A DNA stretch of 64,000 nucleotides from Umbilicaria muhlenbergii. Its lineage: Eukaryota > Ascomycota > Lecanoromycetes > Umbilicariales > Umbilicariaceae. Shown piece after piece: positions 37,466 to 50,800 of this stretch. The notes under the pieces are model-generated. The model was given only the letters and a program-made list of their open reading frames with translations. It did not search any database and was not told the origin of the DNA. Both the position numbers and the translations under genes were made by a program. Position 1 is the first letter of the stretch. The number at the start of each line of letters is the position of its first letter. Location of the stretch: assembly GCA_000611775.1 (NCBI GenBank), contig KK106981.1:1979507-2043506 (forward strand), read 5' to 3'.

Positions 37466-37755
37466 TGTCAGAGTCATCATATATATAGTATAACAGTACA
37501 ACACTATGATACAACACTATAATATGACACTATGATACAACATTATAACTTAAATATGATGACTCAGCGTTTAGCACCTTGACATCAAGTGAAAACTCTT
37601 CACAAGGAGGTGCAGAAACCTGCTTTCTCAGTGATTAATTTTGTCACTGAATAAAAGATGTATAATCATTGCATTAACCTCATCATGATTATATTGCTTA
37701 TGACATCTTATTCAAACATCACTACAACACTCTGTCATACACCCTGTTTTTTACA
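37466..37755 (+). repeat. 3' LTR of element D
   Basis: 290 bp, the same length as its partner at 29,322-29,611, with scattered transitions between them. Followed by the target duplication AATTT. Confidence 0.88.
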
Positions 37756-40700
37756 AATTTAAGTGTTCAGTCTGTTCATCTGTTTGAGGATGATATGCAG
37801 TGAACAGCTTATGATGAATTCTCAATTGATTCACTAATGATTTTCAGAACTTGAAGGTGAAAAGTTTATCTCAGTCTGAGATTATTTCTTCTGATAGCCT
37901 GTGGTTGACAGTTATAACTTTTAAGAATGTGTATGTTAATTCTTCTGCTGATGATGACTTCTTATATGACAAGAAGTATTCATACTTTGTGAGTTAATCT
38001 GTTATAACTAGTATTGCATCATACAATACTTTCATCAGGGGTTCTTTTGATTTTAGCAGTTTTATCATGAAATTTAGTGCAATGCTCAATCATGATTATG
38101 ATGATGTTGATGATGACTTTAATAATCTGTATGATCTGTGATGTTCTGCTTTATTCTTTCAGCAGATATTGCATTTTTGAATAATTTCTTCAACTTTCTT
38201 CCTCAACCATGAGAAGTAGTATGTTTATGTGAGTTGTTTCACTGTTTTTTCAACTTCTTGATGTTCATTTATTTTGTTGAAATGACATTCTTCTATCAAC
38301 GTTTCTCATAGGCTGACTGGCACATAAATTAAGCCTTAAAAAAGTAAGAGGCCTTCTTGCTTTTTAAAGCTTTCATGATCATTGATATTTTAAAGAATTT
38401 ATTGTGTTAACTTGTTGTTCTTCAATGCTTTTTGAACTCAACTTTCAAAAATGTTATCCTCAACTTTTATTGTAAAGTTGACTTCTTTATTGTATATTAT
38501 GCTCTCTTGCTCATCCTTTTGAAGGATAACTTGATTCATGATTAACTTTTCCTGCAGGTAGTCAGCTCATTTGTTAAAAGCATTCACTTTGATGTTCTCT
38601 GATCCTTTTCAGTAATGAATCTTGAAATTATACTGTGACAATTCTTCTGATTAATGAACTTGTCTTTGATTCAGGACTTTCATTGTCATGAAGTATAACA
38701 GATTCTTATGATCTGAATACATCTGAACCTCATGCTTTAATCCTTTGAGATATACACGTCATTGCTTAAATATGTCAACAATAGTTAACAGCTCCTTGTC
38801 ATGTATCTTGTAACTCTGTTCAGCACTTAACAGTTTTCATGAGTAATAAGCTACTGATCACAGACATCTCTTATCATTTGACTGATTAATGCACACTTTT
38901 ATAACTTCATCTGACGTGTTCATCTTGAGCGTAATAGGTTTCTCAGGGTTGAAACTCATGAGAATTAATTATGATGTGAAGTGCTTCTTCAGCTCTTTGA
39001 AGGATTTCTGTGCTTCAATAAATTAAACAAACTTTTAATCTTTCTTTGTCAACTCTGTTAGAGGTGCTGCAATTTTAAAATATTTCTTGATGAACTTTTT
39101 ATAAAAGTTTGCAAAGTTTAAGAAGGATTGTACTTTCTTGATACTCATCAAAACTGATCATTCAATCATGAAATTAATTTTTTTCAGATTCATTCATAAG
39201 TCTTTTGATGTGATGATAAATCTGAGGAATTGAGCTTCCTTGACATGAAAAAGACTTTTCTCAGGCTTAACTCACAAGTCAGTGTTCTTTAACGCTTGCA
39301 GGACTTTCTGAACATGTTTGATATGTTACTTTTTCATTTTCAAGTACATCAGTATGTCATTGAGGTAGATGATCATGAACTGATTTAAATATTATTATAA
39401 AACATTGTTGATGAAAGCCTGAAAGGTTGCAGGGGCATTGATTAATTCAAATGACATTATCAAGTACTCATACAGTCCTGAGTGTGTTTGAAATGCTGTT
39501 TTTCATTCATCACCTTCTTTTATTCATATTTGATTGAATGCTCCTGAAATGTTAAACTTCATGAATCATTATGCTCCCTGAAATCTGTTCTGCAGTTTTG
39601 ATATGAGTGATAATGAGTAACTGTTCTTTATCATTATGTTGTTTAGTGCTCTGTAGTCAACACACAACCTCAATGATTCATCAGATTTTGAGACAAACAA
39701 TATTAAATATTCAGCTGAAGACTGAGATTCTTGAATGAATCCTTTTCATAAGTTCTTCTTCAAATATTCTCACAATGCATTTAACTTCTGAGGTGACAAT
39801 GAGTATATGAGTTACTTCATTAGCTTGCATTCTTTCATGATCTTGATTTCATGATTTTTTTTTTAATATTTTAACAAGGCGTCCTGTTCCTTTACTGCTG
39901 TAAATAACTCTTTGAAGTCTTTGTATTCTTTAGAGATAAATAACTTGATAATAGAATCTCAGTTGTTGTTGACTCACTTAATTCACAGTATCTTTATGTC
40001 AGAATTTTTTAACTCCTCATGTGTCTCTTCTGTTGTCATAATGAAGACTTTCACTCCTTCAGGTAATTTCAGGACTGAATATAACTTCATGAGATTACTG
40101 CTCTTCATGAAGTATATTTCATTCTCAGCTCAATCAATCATCAGATTGATCTTTTGAAGTTAAAATATACTTAAGATTATATCACTTCCTGATTGCTTTA
40201 TGATGTTGAAACTGATTTTTTCTCAGTGTTGACTCAACTGAATGAATATCAGGATCATTTCTTTGTTCATGAGTTCATTATTGTGTTTCATAAGGGTTTC
40301 ATTAAACTCTTGAAGTAAGTAAGGATTTTGTTTCTTTCAAACTTTAATTCCTTTTTTCATGATGAACTGTGAGTTTATGAAGTTCCTTGTACAGTCATTG
40401 TTTATTAACAGTCAGGCTGAGTGACCTTTCACTTTAATTCAGATGCAGAAGTTGTTGTTCACATCTGCTGTGACAGTGATTTCTTTAACAATCATGTCTT
40501 CTGAAGACTTTGAAATAAGTGTCTTCAGAGACCTCTGGCCTGAAGGGCCTTTTAGTTTTTTGAATTAAAAGAAAAGAACCCTAGGTTCTTCTTTACATAC
40601 TTAAAGTCTTCAGGTTTGACTTTCTTGTCTGAATATCACACTGAATTCAACTTTAAGTATTCACTTCAGAGTTCTTAAACTTTCATCCTCAACTTCCTTG

Positions 40701-42206
40701 AGATGTGAGCTTCATCAAGGGTAATATATTCTTCTTCAGTGATGAACTTGAAACCTTTTGATGAAGTTTTTTTAATTATGTCTTGATAATTCATGTTCTT
40801 GACTTCTCTCTTCTGAGAGAATGTGTCTCTGATTATTCACAGGATGTGCTCTTGCAACAGGCTCACATGTTCTTCATCATTCTTTAAAAACTTCTTCATG
40901 AGATTGAACACTTCCTCATAAGTTTTCAATCACTGTTCTTCACAGGTGAATGCTCAGATGTCATCATCTTTTTTCATGAACTCTCTTGAATCTTTGAAGT
41001 TTATTACTTTCATGAAGTCTTCTTCATCATTGAATGAAGACATAATGTTATTACTGTTAACATAATCTTCTTCTTGACTGAATTGATCATGTCAGTTTTG
41101 CTGTTTCTTTAAAACAGTGATCAGGCTCATCTGAGAAGTCATGATGTAATCTCTTATTTCTTTTCATTGATGCAGAAATCATTCAGAGTCATCTTTGTCA
41201 CTTTGATGTATTTAACAAGCATCATTATAACATGCTGTTTAAAATATAATGTTATGTTCTTTCCTGCTCTTCACTTCTTGTGTGATGACATATGTCTTTC
41301 TGAGTTGAATGATCTTTCCTGAGACTTGACAGTCATGAGCAAAGTGCTCTGACTTTTCACAGTTATAACAGTTGTTTTCATGAGTTCTCTCTTTCTTGCC
41401 TGAGTTGTTCTTTCACTGAAAACAGTTTTTTTAAACTACTGTATTGATTTCCATGAGTTGAGGCCTGTAGTAGAGTTTATCATTATATTGTCATTCATGA
41501 TTCTTTTCAGCCTTTCAAGATACAAGAACCTTATGGCTCTTTTTTAAACTTCATTCATAAACTCAATTGTTGATGATGATCAATCATTCAATCATTTCTG
41601 AGAGCATGACAGGGTGTTTCACCCTTGAGATTTCATCTTTTATCATGTTCTTCAATCTCTTGTAATATTGCACTGTCAAAGCAATATCATCTCAATTCAT
41701 ATGTGAGGTGAGTCTTTGAAAATTTGCAGCATATGTAGCAGCTGCTTCTTTCTGCTGAATGTTGCAGATTTCTCACTTTGTCATTCTCTCTTCATTAACT
41801 GTTTTGAACATTATTCTTATCTGCTTCTTGAATTCCTTTAGTTCATGAAAGATCTCATTAATCAGGTCATTCTGATCTTCACTTTTATTATCAAGATAAT
41901 CTCAAAGGATAGGTTTGAATCAATTCAAAGCATTCAACCTCAAGAATGAGAAGGTGAACAATACTTTCTCTGATTTCAAAATGAATAGAGATTTGTTGAA
42001 TCACAGGTACATGTCAAGCTGAGTGAAAAATGAGTTTAACATTCTTCTTTCATCAAGAAACTTATTCAGTAACAGGATCTTAACTCAGATTATTTTGTTA
42101 AAGAGTTGTGCTGCAACTGATCAGCCTCTCTCAGTGAAAGCAGACATCATGAAACTGATGAGTCAGTTTATTGCATGACTGATACCTCATAAGTTGATGC
42201 TCAAAG

Positions 42207-42567
42207 TGTAACAGGTGATGTCATAATGACTGAAGTGATATTATTATTCAACAAATTATAGGTATGATTCAATGAACTAAGCAAGATTCAATGAACTATC
42301 ATGATAATATAATGATCTTAGGGTTAAGATCAAGTGAGGGAACTAATAATCATAAACTTAAGAGATTGCATTTAATACATGAGTTGAGCATGAGCTTCTA
42401 ACTATGAATTTACCTGTGATTATATAGACTATAGAAGATTCATGTGCTCAGTGTGCTCATCATGCTCATCATGCTCAACAAGGTGAGCAAGGTGAGCAAG
42501 ATGAGTAATATCATGTGTACATGCACACTGCATACTTCATTAATATTATAATGCGGGAGCCTTAACA
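42207..42567 (-). repeat. 5' LTR of element A2
   Basis: 361-bp partner of the LTR at 27,649-28,054, differing mostly by transitions and by the length of the GCTCATCATG stretch. Followed at once by the target duplication AGCTT. Confidence 0.85.
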
Positions 42568-42618
42568 AGCTTGTCTTAATCAGAGATTATTTCTTTCAGC
42601 AACTCATGATTTGTTGCA

Positions 42619-43537
42619 TCAGCAATTTAGCAAGTTAACTCTGAGTTAATTTTTAACACTTTGAGCGCTCTGAGCTTCTGATCTCATGTCTCAGTTAACA
42701 GCCGCTCTTAGCATCCTCTGAACACTTTGAGCTCAACCTTAAATCTTGAGCAGAACATCAAAATTTTGTGATAAAAAACAATTATTAAAACAATTGTTTA
42801 AACAAGTACACACACAGTGTTATAATAACAGTAAAACTTATAATAAGTAAACTTTTGCTAAAATTCACTTTTCTGCAATAAAAAATCATGATTTGTTGAG
42901 TCTGAAAGCACTGTATAAGTGTTGAGTTCTGAATATTTAAAGAACTTCAAGATTTTCATCACTTAAAAATTTACACACTTTAATAACTTTTGCAACTCAA
43001 CAGATATGAAGAAACTTTCAATGCATAAATTATAAAAAACAGTATTCTCTATTAATGTTAAACTAAAAGTTTCTTCATAACTGCTGTTATTGTTAAATTA
43101 TATTTAATTCAAGTTTGCAATAGTGAAAAATCTTTCAAAAAAAGTCACATACTTTAAATAACTATTAACAACACATAAAAAGAAACTTTGTATAGGAAAA
43201 CTCTTAAACAGCTTATTCTCTACAACTTATAAACTGAAAGTTATATTATAAGTATAAAAGCGCAATAGTTATTTAATATGCTAATATATTTATAATTAGT
43301 TAAAAGTTTTTTAATTCATAACTATTGCAAATTAAAACTTATGAAGAAATCTTTAGTTTGTAAAGTGTACAGAATAAAGAGATCTAAAACTTTTCAATAA
43401 AAAGTTTTTTGTTATTCATGAAGGTATAATAGTTATTTAAAGTGTAAGATTTGTATGAGCTCATTTACTGCTCAGAGAGTGCTCTGAGCGCATAAAGTAT
43501 TATTAACTAAAACCTTATTTTTGAGCGGGCTGCCAAG
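42619..43537 (+). mobile_element. Element F, left copy (unclassified, stem-loop rich)
   Basis: A 919-bp segment flanked by the 5-bp direct duplication TTGCA (42,614-42,618 and 43,538-43,542), inserted in A1. It matches 46,163-47,086 in inverted orientation. It has no coding capacity. Its ends are weak inverted repeats: AGCAATTTA on one side against GGCAGCCCG on the other, differing only by transitions. The interior contains stem-loop units, for example TATGAAGAAACTTT (43,005-43,018) with its exact complement at 43,066-43,079, and TTAAATAACTATT (43,154-43,166) with its complement at 43,264-43,276. It keeps CpG-bearing stretches such as GAGCGGGCTG and GAGCGCTCTGAGC. Could be a non-autonomous DNA element or a solo terminal repeat. 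Confidence 0.65.
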
Positions 43538-46162
43538 TTGCAGATGTGTGATAATCCTCAAGAATGTATATGTGAGCTCTTTCACTGATGAAGATTTCTT
43601 ATAAGGTATGAAGTATTCATACTTCATAAGTTGATCTGTTATGATGAGTATCATGTCATACAGTACTTTCACTGCATCAGAGGTTCTTTTGACTTTGATA
43701 ATTTTATCACAAAGTTCAGTGTAATGCTTGACTAAGGCTGTGTTGATGTGAGTGATGATTTTAATAACTCATATGACTTATGTCTGTCAGCTTTGTTCTT
43801 TCAGTAAGTGTCACACTTTTGAATGATCTCTTTAACTTTTTTCCTCATATGCAGGAAATAATATGTCTGTGTGAATCATTTCATTATTTTGTTGATTTCT
43901 TGATGTTCATACATCTTGTTGAAATGACTTTCTTTTATCAGTGCTTCTCTTAAGCTGATTGAGATATAAATTAAGTTTTAAAAAAGTAAAAGACCTTCTT
44001 GCTCTTTAAAGTTTTCATGATCAGTGATATTCTGAAGAATTTACTGTGTTAACTTGTCATCCTTTAACACTTTTCATATTTGTCTTTTGAAAATGTTATC
44101 ATCAACTTTTATTGTAAAGTTGATTTCTTAATTGTAAATTATACTTCCTTGCTCATCCTTCTGAAGGATAACTTAATTCATGACTGATTTTTTTTGCATG
44201 TAATTAATTCATTTACTGAAAGTGTTCATTTTAATATTCTCAGATCCTTTGCAATAATGAATCTTGAAATTATATTGTGATAATTCCTCTGATCAATAAA
44301 CCTGTCTTTGATTTAGGACTTTTGTTGTCATAAAATATAACAAATTCTTATGATCTGAATATATTTAAACTTTATATTTTAATCCTTCAAGATATATATA
44401 TCATTGTTTAAATGCATCAACAATTGTTAACAGCTCTTTATTATGTATCTCATAACTTGTCTCAGCGCCTGTCAACTTTCATGAATAGTAAATCACTGAA
44501 TGCAGATGTCTTTTATCATCTGATTAATTAATGCATGCTCTTATGACTCCGTCTGACGTGTTCATCTTGAGCGTAATAAGTTTCTCAGGGTTGAAACTTG
44601 TGAGAATTGATTATGATGTGAAGCACTTTTTCAGCTCTTTGAAGAATCTCTGTGCTTCAGTAAATTAAATAAACTTTCAGTCTTTCTTCATCAACTCTGT
44701 TAGAGGTGCTGTGACTTTAAAATACTTTTCAATAAACTTCTTATAAAAGTTTGTAAAATTTAGAAAGGATTGTACTTTCTTAATGCTTATCAAAACTAAT
44801 CATTTAATCACAGACTTAATTTTTTTCAGGTTCATTCATAAATCTTTCAAGGTGATGATAAAACCAAGGAACTGAACTGTCAGGACTATGCAGATTATGA
44901 ATTAATGCATGTGTTTTAACAGCTGACATTTAGCTACAGAGAAGAATTCTAGTCTAAGAGCTGCAGAAGCAAAAGAAACAAAAAGCATGAAAATTAAAGT
45001 TTTTATGTACATGTTAAACTCATTAATTTAATCACTGTTAACTTGTTCAGTCATTCAGTTCAGTACATCATTTGAATCATTCAGTTCAGTTTGATGTTTA
45101 AACATAAACTTGACATTATCTTCTTCTTTATTTAATGAGTTTTATGAGTTAATCATTTACTTTTCTGCTTTGTTGTTGATGTATTCAGTGACTCAGCTGA
45201 CTTATTTGAGTACTTCTCATGAAATGCCTCTTTCAGTTCAGGTGAGTGTTTGAATTCATCAGCATTATATCAGGTCTTGTCAGGTGAGTATTTTTTTCAT
45301 GTCACTTTATATTTTAATCTGTTTTTTCATCAACAGTTATCATTAATTTGTTTAACTTCTCATTTCAGTTCAACCTGTTCAGTTATTACTGATGATGATG
45401 ATGACTCAATTTGTTCAGGCAAAGGATCATTCACAGTGAGTTGTAATAAAGAGATGTGAAAGACAGAGTGTATCTTCATTGATTTAAGCAGTTCAAGCTT
45501 ATATGTTTAAATTGATACTTTCTTCTTGATTTAAAAAGGTCCTTCATTCTTGTGATTCAGCTTTTTGAATGAGTGAGTTATTTGAATACTTTTTTATTAA
45601 CAATCATATCAGGTCTTCTACTTGATATGTTGAGGTTAATGTTTAAATTCAGTTTGTGAAGTCTTTCTGTTGAAGTTGTGCTGCTGTCATGTTCTCTTGT
45701 AACATTGTATGTAAAGCTTTTATATGATTTATTATGAAATCAGCTTTTTCCTTCAGAATTCATTCTCTTGTCAGCAGCAGAGTGATCAATTATTCAAGGT
45801 TGAAGCTCATTCAAGAATGATATTCTTTATTTACAAAGAATGATGAAACTTTGATAAAGTCAGAATCTGCATTGTTGGCTGTAAACTCAGTCATTAATAA
45901 TCATTTAGCTCAGTCATCTTGCTGATAATTCACAAATGCTTTAAGATAGTGTTTAATATTTATATTCACATTTTCAGACTGCTCATCTGTCTCAGGATGA
46001 AAAGCAGTTGAAGGTTTTAATCTGATTTGAAGTCATTCACACAGGTATTTTCAAAGTAATATTATAAACTGTGAGCCTCAGTCTGATGTAATTGTTTATG
46101 ATAATTCATGAAATCTTCACACATTTCAGAGCAAGAGTTCAGTAATGTATTCACATTCACAA

Positions 46163-47086
46163 CTTGGCAGCCCGCTCAAAAATAAGATTTTAGTTAATAG
46201 TACTTTATGCGCTCAGAGCACTCTCTGAGCAGTAAATAAGCTCATACAAATCTTACACTTTAAATAACTATTATACCTTCATGAATAACAAAAAACTTTT
46301 TATTGAAAAGTTTTAGATCTCTTTATTCTGTACACTTTACAAACTAAAGATTTCTTCATAAGTTTTAATTTGCAATAGTTATGAATTAAAAAACTTTTAA
46401 CTAATTATAAATATATTAGCATATTGAATAACTATTGCGCTTTTATACTTATAATATAACTTTCAGTTTATAAGTTGTAGAGAATAAGCTGTTTAAGAGT
46501 TTTCTTATACAAAGTTTCTTTTTATGTGTTCTTGTTGTTGAGTTATTCAAAAAGTCATTAAAAGTCTATTTATTAATGTTGTGATTTTCATCACTGAAAG
46601 TTATATCATAAGTATAAAAGCGCAATAGTTATTCAAAGTATGTGACTTTTTTTAAAAGATTTCTCGCTATTGAAAACTTGAATTAAATATAACTTAACAA
46701 CAACAGCAGTTATGAAGAAACTTTTAATTTAACATTAATAAAAAATACTATTCTTTATAACTTATGCATTGAAAGTTTCTTCATATCCGTTGAGGTGCAA
46801 AAGTTATTAAAGTGTGTAAATTTTTAAGTGATGAAAATCTTGAAGTTCTTTAAATATTCAGAACTCAACACTTAAAAATTTACACACCTGTGTGTGTACT
46901 TGTTTAAACAATTGTTTTAATAATTGTTTTTTATCACAAAATTTTGATGTTCTGCTCAAGATTTAAGGTTGAGCTCAAAGTGTTCAGAGGATGCTAAGAG
47001 CGGCTGTTAACTGAGACATGAGATCAGAAGCTCAGAGCGCTCAAAGTGCTAAAAATTAACTCAGAGTTAACTTGCTAAATTGCTGA
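46163..47086 (-). mobile_element. Element F, right copy (inverted relative to the left copy)
   Basis: A 924-bp copy of the element at 42,619-43,537 in opposite orientation, inserted in element B. The flanking pentamers CACAA (46,158-46,162) and TGCAG (47,087-47,091) differ only by transitions and could be an eroded target duplication. It lacks about 100 bp present in the left copy near one end and has about 100 bp extra of a duplicated stem-loop unit in the middle. Each copy has its own flanks, so these are two insertions rather than one palindrome. Confidence 0.65.
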
Positions 47087-47671
47087 TGCAGTTGATATTC
47101 TCTCATTCTTATTTATTAAATAAAAGATATAATGCCTCTCCTTGATCAGTCTGCAAATGATTATCAGGATTATGTTGAATCCTTCACTTTCAAATAATCT
47201 GATAATCAAGTTGAGTGAAATATCTTATCATAAATGACTTGAAATTGAAAGTGATTTCAGAGCTCCTTGATACTGCTCATTTATGTTCTTTGTTCAGCAG
47301 CAGATGTGGCAGTTTTAAATAAAATGATTAACTGTTCAATTCATTTAGGGCCAATAGTAAAATTATGTAAGTATTTTTAATATCTTTTGATGTTTTATAT
47401 ATTCTGCAATCAGTTGTTCATGTGCTTCTTGAATCAGTTAAAGTTGTAGTTTATTTTTATCTGAATTATTATTAACTTCTGAGACTCATATCTGTTCTTG
47501 ATAAAGCAGTCAGCCTGTGTTCTCAATGCAGTCATTGAGAGAGATCTTTGTTGAATGTCTTGCTCTGATTCATAATAAGTTTAAAATTTCTTGGCAGAAA
47601 TCATCTGCTTTCACATAACAAGTAATCAACTCATTTAAAGTTTCATTCAAAGTTTGTTCAACTGATTCATT

Positions 47672-47842
47672 TATCAGGATCATGCAGAGCTCATCATGCA
47701 GATATGATGATCAAGAGATTAATTCTAAAGAGTCATTAAGTAATGAGCAAAACTACATATATGAGTGTTACAGAATTAACTGAACACGCTAAGCTCAATC
47801 AGAAGTTAGTGTAAGTTGTTTAATCTTATCATGTTTTTAACA
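47672..47842 (-). repeat. Left LTR of element C
   Basis: 171 bp, starting TATCAGGATCATGCAGAG and ending TTTTTAACA; the matching copy is at 62,251-62,421. Confidence 0.8.
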
Positions 47843-50800
47843 TTATCCTCTTCTCTGAAAAAGTGTCATTCATGATGCTGTTGTAAAAATAACATCAAAA
47901 TATGACATCCTTGCTCAGCTGCTTTGAACAGTTCAAACAGTCACTTCAAACAGTTCTTGAACAGTTTAAACTTAACATGACTTATTAAAGTATCTGCAGT
48001 GAAATTTCTTCAGCACTTTCATTGAGCTGTTAAACTCACCTTTGTCTGCATAATATCACTCATTATTGCAATCAATTTCATGTCATTTGACCTTGTATTG
48101 AAGCCTGCCGTGATATCATCTTGAGTTGAGAATATCATTCACCTCTCAGTGCTTATCATCATTCATTATAATAAGTGCTGATGAAGGTGTCTGCTGACTT
48201 GACAGTGAGTCATTGACAGCTGAACAGAGCAGCTTTGAACTGAAGACATTATAAATCTGCATTGTAGCAGAGAGCTTCAGTCAATAGAAGATCTCAACAT
48301 GTTAAATGATTTAAAATGACCTCAGCTGCTTATTCTTTAAGTTTCAACTAAATCTTGTTGTCTTGATATTTTGACTTGATAATTATACTCAGTTTTTAAC
48401 TTCATAATTAACATTCTTCTGATGTTTATCTGCTTGTGCTTTCATAAATTTCCTGCTCTTCTTCAACTGCTGTTTACTGAAATTAAAGATTTCTTACATG
48501 TGAGTTGTTATGTCCTTCACCTTCACTGACTGAAGTCGTTCATGAGTGAATTCATAAATAGTAGTGTCAGGGCTGAAACTCATGCATGAGTGAAAGTCTT
48601 TGTTAAGATAGAAAGGTGAGAGTGAAGTCACTGAGAAGTAATTATTATTATCACTGAACTCAATCATAAGCAGCCACTTCACTCAGTTGTTTTGCATGTA
48701 GTTGTAGTATGTTCATAAACTTTATTTGACGTCTTGATTGACCTGTTCAGTTTGACCGTCAGTCTTTGAGTGATAAGTGATTGATAAGTTAGTCTTAATT
48801 TTCAGATGTTTGCACATGCTTTATCATAAGTTGAAGATAAACTGAGGGCCTCAGTTCAAGGTAATAAAGCTTGACAGGTCATGTAAGTGATAAATGTTTT
48901 ATAACATAAATTATATTAATTTCTCTGTTGAGGTTCCTTCATCTCCTGAATAACAAAGAACATAATGCTTTTTCTTAAACAGTCTGTCAATGAGGATGCA
49001 GATAATGTTATAACTCTCTGATATTAATAATTTAATTATAAAGTTCATGACAATGTTCTGTCAGCATTGTTGCAGGATAGGAAGTGACATCAGAAGTTTA
49101 TTAATGACATCATGAGATGACTTGCTTCATTGACAGTGATAACAGTTTTAAATATATTACTTCACAGTGATCACATGTCCTGATCAGTAGTAGTGCTGAT
49201 AAACAAGTTCAGGACATCAGTGTTCAAAATAATAAATAATGATCAGAAGTTTCTTATCATAAATGTAATAATTATATTCTGCTGATATTATGCTCTTGTT
49301 GTAGAACATCATCAGGTAAAGAACTTCTTCATCATTATATTAAGAGAAGATTTCACCTGTCACAAGATCAGAAGCATTTATCTTCAACATAATTTAACAG
49401 TTAAGATTAAAATGCTTTAATACTGAGACTTTTATCATGATCTTTTTGAGGTTCTGAAACACCTTGAAGCAGTCTTCAGTTCATGTGAATAAAACCTCTT
49501 TTCTAATAAATTTAATAAGAGATTCAATGGTTTTGAAGAAGTCCTGTATGAATTAATGATAAAAGTTAATAAAACCTATGAAGCCTTGAACCTCTTTCAG
49601 GTTGATTGATTTAACTTAATTTATGACTGCTTTAATCTTCTGAGAATTCATGCATAACTTTTTCCCTGATATTATGACTCCTAAGAAGATGATCTCAGAG
49701 ACATTAAATTCACACTTCTTAATGTTGACTTGTAAATCAGCCTCATGAAGATGCTGAAGCATTTATTTAACATGATAATTATGCTCCTTTCAGGTCTTGC
49801 TGTAGATGAGGATGTCATTCAAATAAGTTTAACAGAAGTTATTAAAAAAGTCTCATAAAGTGTTATTAATATACTGCTGAAAGGTGCTCAGTTCATTGAT
49901 TAATCTGAACAGTAAAACATGATATTTGTAGAAGTTCAAAGCAATGATAAAAATCATAAGATCCTCATTATCTGAGTGCATATGTAGTTTATTGAAGGTG
50001 GTGATAATGTCAAGTTTAATAAAATATTTACATTTTAAAATCTTTTCAATCACCTCTTCAATGAGTGATAAGAGATAATGATTTCACTTTGTGAGAACAT
50101 TAAGCTTTTAATAATTCACACAGAACCTGAGATCTTTATTTGCTTTTAAAGTGAACAACATTGATGAGGAATATGCTGCTTTGCTGAAAGTAATAAAATC
50201 TTTAAAGAGATTTTTATTAAGATATTTCTTAACCTTCTAAAGCTTGTAGGGTGACATATGATAAACTCAGCTTTAAGGTGAAGCAGCATCATTCATCAGC
50301 TTAATCTTATGATCATATGATCAGTGAGGTAGCAGTCAGTTGACTTGAAAGCAATCAAAGATGTTCAGATATTCATGATATTTTGAAGATAACTTCTGAT
50401 GTATCTCCTCAAGATGTTCAGAGGTGTTCACTTTGAAGTTTATTTCCTCTGAACAATATTTTTAATTTAAGATCAGTTGTCTGTTTATGTTCTTCATTAA
50501 CATAACAAATATTTGTACCTTCTCTTGATAAGTCAGCACAGCATAAGGTGCTGCTTCAACACTGTGAACAGAGAACACATCATCATCAGCAGTCAGAGAA
50601 GGTTGAGGCAGAATTTTAAGTATTATTTGAATGATTCAAAGAGTCATTTGAAGAGGTGTTCAGAGAGGAAAAGATGAAGAGGTAAAATGTTCAAGAGACA
50701 GCTTTTGTGAAAAGATAATGAAATCATTCTTCATGTTCAACACTAGTTGATTTCAGTTTATTCATGACTTCCTCAGGATAATGTCATGCTGACTCAGATT

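Larger units (their letters stand above)
29322..37755 (+). mobile_element. Ty3/Gypsy element D (chromovirus), broken, inserted in A2
   Basis: An 8,434-bp plus-strand element bounded by equal 290-bp LTRs and by the 5-bp duplication GATTT (29,317-29,321) / AATTT (37,756-37,760), which differs by one transition. It sits in the integrase region of A2. Traces in order: gag with a zinc knuckle (30,946-30,987), protease (about 31,100-31,350), RT with a YLDDILIF box (about 32,233-32,256), RNase H (about 32,780-33,250), a 90-bp tandem array, integrase (about 34,100-35,100), a chromodomain (about 35,320-35,490), a 54-bp tandem array and about 1.8 kb of untranslated tail. Broken by many changes; its gross structure is complete. 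It is the youngest layer of the left nest. Confidence 0.87.
27649..42567 (-). mobile_element. Ty3/Gypsy element A2 (chromovirus), broken, inserted in A1
   Basis: LTRs at 27,649-28,054 and 42,207-42,567 bound a 14.9-kb unit, of which 8.4 kb is the nested element D. The 5-bp target duplication AGCTT lies at 27,644-27,648 and 42,568-42,572, and the A1 integrase sequence continues across it. The family is the same as A1 and the polarity is the same (minus), so this is self-nesting. A polypurine tract lies beside the left LTR. Traces in order from the right: gag with a zinc knuckle of form C-x2-C-x4-H-x4-C (about 41,322-41,370), protease region, RT with a YLND-type catalytic box (about 39,350-39,390), RNase H, integrase split by D, and a chromodomain (about 28,640-28,790). 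Broken, with many breaks. Confidence 0.85.
26298..44877 (-). mobile_element. Ty3/Gypsy element A1 (chromovirus), broken and split by later insertions
   Basis: Fossil minus-strand element, present as 26,298-27,648 and 42,573-44,877 around A2, and cut again at 44,878 by element B; the rest lies beyond the window. Going left to right (C- to N-terminal) it keeps traces of a chromodomain (about 26,850-26,980), the integrase C-terminal region (about 27,076-27,420), the integrase core on both sides of the A2 insertion, and RNase H to RT (about 43,700-44,870). It also carries one copy of element F at 42,619-43,537. It is broken in many places. As host of A2, B and F it is the oldest layer of the nest seen here. 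Confidence 0.75.

Noticed and set aside
42619-47086. One giant palindrome or inverted-repeat transposon with 0.9-kb arms
   Set aside because: Each arm has its own flanking duplication candidate and sits in a different host element (A1 and B), so two separate insertions explain it better.
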